Positions 19,209 to 23,384 of a stretch of DNA of 23,384 nucleotides are shown here, in pieces (the stretch's first letter is position 1; each line of letters starts with the position of its first letter). The notes beneath the pieces are model-generated. The model was not told the origin of the DNA. It saw nothing but the letters and a program-made list of their open reading frames with translations, and did not search any database. The translations under genes and the position numbers were made by a program. Source of the stretch: Undibacterium sp. (lineage in GTDB: Bacteria > Pseudomonadota > Gammaproteobacteria > Burkholderiales > Burkholderiaceae); assembly GCA_014376575.1 (NCBI GenBank), contig JACMRF010000063.1:1-23384 (forward strand), given 5' to 3'.

Positions 19209-19214
19209 ATTGTA
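19209..19214 (-). promoter_or_regulatory. Extended -10 box of rnpB
   Basis: On the minus strand TGTTACAAT provides an extended -10 element (TG-N-TACAAT), with 7 bases (AGTGCCC) between it and the mature 5' end of RNase P RNA. No good -35 hexamer is found at the usual distance, consistent with extended -10 dependence. A perfect 6-bp inverted repeat, TCAGCC-GT-GGCTGA, lies upstream at 19242-19255. Confidence 0.6.
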
Positions 19215-19388
19215 ACAGCATGGCACAGTGATGGCCGACAATCAGCCGTGGCTGAAGCATCTTTAGCGTCAAACTGGGTCAGATTCATCACGGGCTACAT
19301 CCCGACGTGCGGTTAAGCCCAGAATTTCCATTAGGATTGGCAATGATGATGGATGCACTTTTCGAGGCAGTTTTGCTGCAAATGAGGC

Positions 19389-19408
19389 GCCAATAGCGAG
19401 CTATTGGC
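19389..19408. repeat. Hairpin 1: GCCAATAG-CGAG-CTATTGGC
   Basis: A perfect 8-bp inverted repeat with a 4-base loop. Its left arm plus the next base (GCCAATAGC) recurs in the second hairpin 62 bases away. No T run follows on either strand, so it is not a standard terminator. Confidence 0.6.
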
Positions 19409-19450
19409 AACGAAGAGCAGAAAAAATGACCGAAAATGCGCCGTCAGCAT

Positions 19451-19478
19451 GCCAATAGCACCGCAGGTGCGCTAATGG
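19451..19478. repeat. Hairpin 2: GCCAATAGC stem-loop related to hairpin 1
   Basis: GCACC-GCA-GGTGC forms a perfect 5-bp inner stem; flanking CCAATAGC and GCTAATGG offer an alternative longer outer stem with one mismatch. It shares GCCAATAGC with the first hairpin. Confidence 0.5.
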
Positions 19479-19630
19479 AAAATCTGGGTTGAATAGTGAG
19501 CAGGCCCGAAACCCGCATCCAGCATGGCTTACAGGGCAGACAGGCTGAAGAAGCGCATGAACATTGCGCGTTAGCAGGGGGAGGTTTTGTAAATATGGCG
19601 AGATGGTGGCGCACCGCGCTGTGCAAGAGC

Positions 19631-19662
19631 GAAAAATCCTCGCGCATGTCATGCACGAGGAT
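19631..19662 (-). terminator. Rho-independent terminator of the chalcone-isomerase-like gene
   Basis: On the minus strand ATCCTCG-T-GCAT-GAC-ATGC-G-CGAGGAT forms a 7-bp stem, one mismatch, a 4-bp stem and a triloop, followed directly by TTTTTC. It lies 12 bases beyond the stop codon at 19675, as expected for an intrinsic terminator. Confidence 0.85.
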
Positions 19663-19674
19663 CTACATCGCGAT

Positions 19675-20292
19675 TTAGCGCGTTACTTCTTCACTCTTGT
19701 CGTTCAACATTTTATGCTTGAGCGGCTCATCGGCAGGATGATTGCCTAACCAGATTTTCAGCACAGCATTATAAAAGTTAGGATCGGGTATCGTTTCGCC
19801 TAATTTCTTACCGTTATATTGACTGACAACACCGGTACCGGGAACCCAATCGATGGTCAGAATATCGCCTTTCTTCATGCCCGGAATCAAGGAAAACATT
19901 TGACCGAAAGTCAGCATCCCGCCTATCAATTTAGCTCTTTCGGACACTTCCAGATTCTTCTTCAAGCCTTCCATAAAACGCAGGCCCAGATCGTCGCTAC
20001 TGAGGTCGCGCATGATCACTAAAGTGACGCGTTTTGCACCCGGCAAGGCCAACACTTCCGCGGTGGTGGATTTTAATTCCGGCAAATACATCGCCGCCAC
20101 ATACACCTTAAAAATTACCTTATAACGGACACCAGCGCCATTCAATTTGAGCGTTTGATTACCAACCTGCGCAGTATCGTCAAATTTGACTCCAGCAACC
20201 GTCGTTTCTGCAAAAACGGGGGAGGAAAAAAATAAGGCCGATACCACGCCGAGTAAAGCAAATCGGCGATTCATACTTGATGCAAAATTCAT
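19675..20292 (-). CDS. Exported chalcone-isomerase-like protein
   Basis: The product resembles the bacterial periplasmic proteins of the chalcone isomerase-like family (Chalcone_3 type). It has a signal peptide (MNFASSMNRRFALLGVV... ending SSPVFA, residues 1 to about 28), then AGVKFDDTAQVGNQTLKLNG, the KVYVAAMYLPE motif, RDLSSDDLGLRFMEGL and the GDILTIDWVPGTG segment near the C-terminus. Members have the fold of plant chalcone isomerase; their bacterial role is largely unknown, and no catalytic activity is assumed. The frame is open from 20376, but the ATG at 20292 has GGAG five bases upstream and places the signal peptide at the N-terminus, giving 205 residues. It appears to be a single-gene unit with its own terminator. 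Confidence 0.82.
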   Translation of the reverse strand: MNFASSMNRRFALLGVVSALFFSSPVFAETTVAGVKFDDTAQVGNQTLKLNGAGVRYKVIFKVYVAAMYLPELKSTTAEVLALPGAKRVTLVIMRDLSSDDLGLRFMEGLKKNLEVSERAKLIGGMLTFGQMFSLIPGMKKGDILTIDWVPGTGVVSQYNGKKLGETIPDPNFYNAVLKIWLGNHPADEPLKHKMLNDKSEEVTR

Positions 20293-20420
20293 GCTGTCTC
20301 CAAGGAATGTTTTAATTGTTATTGAAAATATATGACAAACCACCACATTATTTTCTGACATAAACAATAAAGACAAAAACCCTCACGTGCAAGCAATTAC
20401 CTTCCAAACAAAAGGGTTTC

Positions 20421-20464
20421 TTCGGATTTGTTTCAAAAACGCGATTATCGTCAACAAATCCGAA
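20421..20464. repeat. Perfect 12-bp inverted repeat between isomerase and chalcone-isomerase-like genes
   Basis: TTCGGATTTGTT (20421-20432) and AACAAATCCGAA (20453-20464) are exact complements separated by 20 bases. It begins 22 bases beyond the isomerase stop, so it may act as the transcript end of that gene, but no T run follows on the minus strand (GAAACCC). It is about 130-170 bases upstream of the next start codon and could instead be an operator. Confidence 0.65.
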
Positions 20465-20486
20465 TCAGCAACTGTGCGTAAGCGGG

Positions 20487-21260
20487 TTAATTGAATTTGG
20501 AAAAATCTGGCTTACGTTTTTGGAAAAAAGCCGTGAATGCTTCCTTCGCTTCAGGTGCATTTAACATGGTGGCGAAATACTGATTTTCCTCCCTCATCTT
20601 CGTTACTACTTCGTTTGGCTGATTACCCTTCATCAGACGTTTGGTCACACGAACCGAGGCAGCCGGCAGAGCCGCCAGCTTAGCCGCTTGCTGCTGCGCA
20701 TAAGGTAGCAATTCTTCTATTGGCAGCACCTTGTTCACAAAGCCCATATCGTAAGCTTCCTGCGCGGTGAACGCCTCGCCGAACATGAGTTTTTCAGCGG
20801 CGCGCTGATAGCCGACGATTTGCTGAAAGATCATGCTGGAAGCGAATTCCGGGCACAGACCCAATTGCGTGAAGGGCATAGAGAGCTTGGCATTGTCGGC
20901 CAGATAGATCAGATCGCAATGCATCAGCAGCGTGGTGCCGATACCTACCGCAGCGCCACTCACTGCAGCGATCACTGGCTTACCAGATTGGTTCAACGCC
21001 TGCATGAACTGGTACACCGGTGGCACTGTATCGGACGCCAGACTGGCGGCATTTTTCATGAAGTCTTCCAGATCATTGCCGGCAGTAAAAATCTCTGGCT
21101 TACCAGTAATCAGAATCACGCGTACTGCCACATCGGTTTCTGCTTCTATCAAGGCGTCAGCCATGGCTTGATACATGGCCGCGGTGATGGCGTTCTTCTT
21201 TTCGGGGCGATTAAAACTGATCGTTAAAATGCCGTTTTCTTTATGCGTCAAGATATCCAT
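20487..21260 (-). CDS. Enoyl-CoA hydratase/isomerase, ECI2-like (delta3-delta2 enoyl-CoA isomerase)
   Basis: This crotonase-fold protein probably shifts the double bond of unsaturated acyl-CoAs so that they can enter beta-oxidation. The 257-residue product has the first oxyanion-hole motif FTAGNDLEDF (residues 58-67) and the second AVSGAAVGIGTTLL (99-112). The usual hydratase glutamate of the QPE motif is replaced (SMPF), while a Glu at 138 in LGLCPEFASS occupies the position of the catalytic Glu in eukaryotic ECI2-type isomerases (LGxxPE-x-x-SS). Hydratase activity is therefore doubtful and isomerase activity more likely, by inference. The frame is open from 21293, but the ATG at 21260 has AAGGG six bases upstream. 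It lies downstream of the thiolase, separated by a terminator-like hairpin. Confidence 0.85.
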   Translation of the reverse strand: MDILTHKENGILTISFNRPEKKNAITAAMYQAMADALIEAETDVAVRVILITGKPEIFTAGNDLEDFMKNAASLASDTVPPVYQFMQALNQSGKPVIAAVSGAAVGIGTTLLMHCDLIYLADNAKLSMPFTQLGLCPEFASSMIFQQIVGYQRAAEKLMFGEAFTAQEAYDMGFVNKVLPIEELLPYAQQQAAKLAALPAASVRVTKRLMKGNQPNEVVTKMREENQYFATMLNAPEAKEAFTAFFQKRKPDFSKFN

Positions 21261-21275
21261 GTTTTTCCCTTTTAC

Positions 21276-21310
21276 GTAAAAAATAAGCCGCACATTGAGC
21301 GCGGCTTATT
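21276..21310 (-). terminator. Terminator-like hairpin between thiolase and isomerase
   Basis: On the minus strand AATAAGCCGC-GCTCAATGT-GCGGCTTATT forms a perfect 10-bp stem with a 9-base loop, followed by a T run (TTATTTTTTACG). It looks like an intrinsic terminator for the thiolase transcript. Its T run ends only about 15 bases before the isomerase ATG, leaving no room for a promoter between them. Confidence 0.85.
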
Positions 21311-21347
21311 CAAATTATGATCAGTACAGCGACATTTTTTGCAACGC

Positions 21348-22544
21348 TTACATGCGTTCAAAAATACCGGCGGCGCCCATGCCTGTACCGACGCACATCG
21401 TCACCATACCGTATTTCAAGTTATTACGATGCAAAGCGTGGATGGTCGTAGCAGAACGAATCGCGCCCGTTGCGCCGAGCGGATGGCCCAGAGCAATCGC
21501 GCCACCCATAGGGTTGACCTTGGCTGGATCGAGACCGAGGTCTTGCACCACCGCCAAAGATTGTGCCGCAAAGGCTTCGTTGAGTTCAAACCAGTCAATC
21601 TGATCTTGCGTAATGCCAGCCGCGCGGCAAGCCGCAGGAATCGCTTCTTTAGGGCCGATACCCATGATTTCTGGTGGAACGCCGCGTACTGCGAAAGACG
21701 CGAAACGTGCCAACGGAGTCAGGTTGAAGAGCTTCAGGATTTTTTCGCTGACCAGGATCAGTGCACCAGCGCCATCCGAGGTTTGTGAGCTGTTACCGGC
21801 AGTGACGCTACCTTTGGCGGCAAATACTGGACGCAGTTTTGCCAAGCCTTCAAGAGAAGTTTCTGGACGCGCACCTTCATCGCGATTCACGGTACGTGTC
21901 TTCAATTCAATCTGACCAGTCGCCAAATTAGCGACACGTTCTATGATCTCAACTGAGGTAGTTTCCGCATCGAAGTAACCAGCATTTTGCGCAGCGATAG
22001 CACGTTGATGCGATTGCAGAGCGAACGCATCTTGTGCTTCACGCGAGATTTTCCATTGCTGGGCAACCTTCTCCGCAGTCAAGCCCATACCGTAAGCCAT
22101 GCCGATATTTTCATCCTTGAAAATACCCATGTTCATCGATGGATGGTGACCCATCATCGGCACCATCGACATTGATTCGGCACCGGCAGCAATCATCACA
22201 TCAGCCTCGCCGACGCGAATGCGATCAGCCGCCATCGCCACAGCGCTAATACCGGATGCGCAGAAACGATTGACGGTAATGCCCCCTACCGATTTTGGCA
22301 AACCGGCCAGCAATACGGCCATACGCGCCAGATTGCTGCCTTGCTCGGCTTCAGGGAAAGAGCAGCCAACAATCGCATCTTCGATCAATTTAGGATCGAG
22401 GTTAGGCACTTGTGCCAAAGCAGATTGCAATACGCGTACCAGCAAATCATCCGGGCGTGTGTTCTTGAACATACCGCGACCAGATTTACCGATCGGGGTA
22501 CGGGTTGCGGCTACGATGTAGGCGTCTTGAAGTTGTTTAGTCAT
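21348..22544 (-). CDS. Acetyl-CoA acyltransferase (thiolase)
   Basis: A degradative thiolase that cleaves 3-ketoacyl-CoA to acetyl-CoA and a shortened acyl-CoA in beta-oxidation. The 398-residue product has all active-site features: nucleophile Cys95 in NRFCASGISAV, the NEAFAAQ motif (about residues 322-328), His354 in GHPLGATG (353-360) and the second Cys384 in TMCVGTGMG. Length is typical. It lies 17 bases after the FadN-type gene, with GGGAG about ten bases before the ATG, so the two are co-transcribed and probably act in succession. FadA-like by family, but the symbol is left blank because closely related thiolases differ in chain-length preference. Confidence 0.93.
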   Translation of the reverse strand: MTKQLQDAYIVAATRTPIGKSGRGMFKNTRPDDLLVRVLQSALAQVPNLDPKLIEDAIVGCSFPEAEQGSNLARMAVLLAGLPKSVGGITVNRFCASGISAVAMAADRIRVGEADVMIAAGAESMSMVPMMGHHPSMNMGIFKDENIGMAYGMGLTAEKVAQQWKISREAQDAFALQSHQRAIAAQNAGYFDAETTSVEIIERVANLATGQIELKTRTVNRDEGARPETSLEGLAKLRPVFAAKGSVTAGNSSQTSDGAGALILVSEKILKLFNLTPLARFASFAVRGVPPEIMGIGPKEAIPAACRAAGITQDQIDWFELNEAFAAQSLAVVQDLGLDPAKVNPMGGAIALGHPLGATGAIRSATTIHALHRNNLKYGMVTMCVGTGMGAAGIFERM

Positions 22545-22561
22545 TTTTGAGTGCTCCCGAT

Positions 22562-23384
22562 TTAGTTGCGGACTGGTTTGCCGGTTTGCATCATGCCCAT
22601 GATGCGCTCTTGCGTCTTAGGATGATTCAGCAATTCCATAAACGCCTTGCGCTCCAGATCGAGCAACCATTGTTCATTCACGATCGCGCCGTTTTCGATT
22701 TCACCGCCAGAAACAATCTCAGCAATCATCGCGCCCAGTTTGTAATCGTGTGCAGAAATAAAGCCGCCGTCACGCATATTGACCAGCTGTGCAGTGATGG
22801 TTGCCATGCCGTAGCGACCAGCGACCGGTACCGGCGCTTTCATCGGTGCGCGATAGCCAGCATCGAACATGGCGCGCGCTTCTACCTTGGCAACATGGAG
22901 CAACTCGTAGGCGTTGAACACGATCACGTCATCAGCTGACAAATAGCCCATCTTCTGCGCTTCCAGAGCTGACTTGGATACAGCTGCGGTCGCTGCGTTA
23001 GTGAAATAGTTCTTCAGGAACTGCAACAGGTCAGTGCCTTTTGCGTCTTTAGCAGCACGTACTGCAGCCTCTTTCAGGCCACCACCGGCAGGAATGAGAC
23101 CGACACCGACTTCGACCAAGCCGATATACGATTCAATCGAGGCAACGCGCTTGGCAGCGTGCATCATCAACTCGCATCCACCGCCCAGTGCCAAACCGGC
23201 GACTGCTGCGACTACAGGCACATTGGCATATTTCAGCCCTTGATGCGCTTGTTGCAAGCGTACGATAGCTGGTTCGATGGCTTTTACGCCGCCCGACATA
23301 AAGAAGGGCAACATCGCCTGCAAGTCGGCTCCGGCAGAGAAGGCGCCGCCCTCCGCTGCCTCGGCGGCCCAAGAGACCAGGCCT
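22562..23384 (-). CDS. FadN-type 3-hydroxyacyl-CoA dehydrogenase/enoyl-CoA hydratase, C-terminal part (cut by window edge)
   Basis: The frame is open to the window edge and gives about 273 C-terminal residues of a crotonase-type domain. It shows the oxyanion-hole motif AFSAGADLQAML, the second one AAVAGLALGGGCELMMHAA, and LVEVGVGLIPAGGG with the conserved Glu. A C-terminal helical region (ALEAQKMGYLSADD, ISAHDYKLGAMIAEI) follows. This resembles the hydratase domain placed after the dehydrogenase domains in FadN-type bifunctional proteins, rather than the FadB order where hydratase comes first. The dehydrogenase part would lie beyond 23384 and is not seen. Together with the adjacent thiolase it would carry out the last three steps of beta-oxidation. 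Confidence 0.85.
   Translation of the reverse strand, partial: GLVSWAAEAAEGGAFSAGADLQAMLPFFMSGGVKAIEPAIVRLQQAHQGLKYANVPVVAAVAGLALGGGCELMMHAAKRVASIESYIGLVEVGVGLIPAGGGLKEAAVRAAKDAKGTDLLQFLKNYFTNAATAAVSKSALEAQKMGYLSADDVIVFNAYELLHVAKVEARAMFDAGYRAPMKAPVPVAGRYGMATITAQLVNMRDGGFISAHDYKLGAMIAEIVSGGEIENGAIVNEQWLLDLERKAFMELLNHPKTQERIMGMMQTGKPVRN

Larger units (their letters stand above)
19215..19630. other. Gene-free stretch between rnpB and the chalcone-isomerase-like gene
   Basis: Short open frames on both strands here have no ribosome binding site, no recognisable family and no codon pattern like the neighbours, so no gene is called. The stretch does hold two stem-loops sharing the nine bases GCCAATAGC (listed separately) and may be a decayed gene or an extragenic repeat. 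I see no tRNA, riboswitch core or transposase remnant. Confidence 0.5.

Noticed and set aside
19401..19656. Overlapping minus-strand frames of 70 and 83 residues as genes.
   Set aside because: They are cysteine-rich without a family match, lack ribosome binding sites and run into the terminator of the neighbouring gene.
1..23384. CRISPR array, mobile element or prophage anywhere in the window.
   Set aside because: No regularly spaced direct repeats beyond the MraZ box, and no transposase, integrase or phage-like gene on either strand.

Overview
The window looks like chromosomal core sequence from a betaproteobacterium, most likely Burkholderiales and perhaps Oxalobacteraceae. This rests on protein families, the complete proteobacterial order of the division and cell-wall (dcw) cluster, and the nearby RNase P RNA and fatty-acid genes. 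The genus cannot be fixed by reading alone. Every well-supported gene lies on the minus strand, so transcription runs from high to low coordinates.

Positions 1-15078 hold the dcw cluster, in transcription order mraZ, rsmH, ftsL, ftsI, murE, murF, mraY, murD, ftsW, murG, murC, ddlB, ftsQ, ftsA (ftsA is cut by the window edge). Genes overlap by 1-4 bases or are separated by at most 27 bases, with no terminator between them. Together they make the lipid-linked peptidoglycan precursor (murC, D, E, F, mraY, murG, ddlB), polymerise and crosslink it at the septum (ftsW, ftsI) and assemble the divisome (ftsL, ftsQ, ftsA). Upstream of mraZ there is a sigma70-like promoter followed by four 10-bp direct repeats, a clear MraZ autoregulatory box.

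Positions 15079-18602 hold the cluster control region, a possible tiny divergent ORF, and a long cyclic-di-GMP signalling gene (Cache-PAS-GAF-GGDEF-EAL). That gene stays in one reading frame for 1065 codons but is interrupted by five internal stop codons with no frameshift. It is called a pseudogene.

Positions 18603-19674 hold the RNase P RNA gene (rnpB) and a gene-free stretch with two related hairpins, ending in a clear terminator. Positions 19675-20292 encode an exported chalcone-isomerase-like protein. Positions 20487-23384 encode a fatty-acid beta-oxidation group: the C-terminal part of a FadN-type hydroxyacyl-CoA dehydrogenase/enoyl-CoA hydratase, a thiolase, and an ECI2-like enoyl-CoA isomerase. 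A terminator-like hairpin sits just before the isomerase ribosome binding site.

I found no CRISPR array, insertion sequence, prophage or defence system. The most interesting items are the stop-riddled but frame-intact signalling gene, the four-repeat MraZ box, and the terminator placed against the isomerase start.
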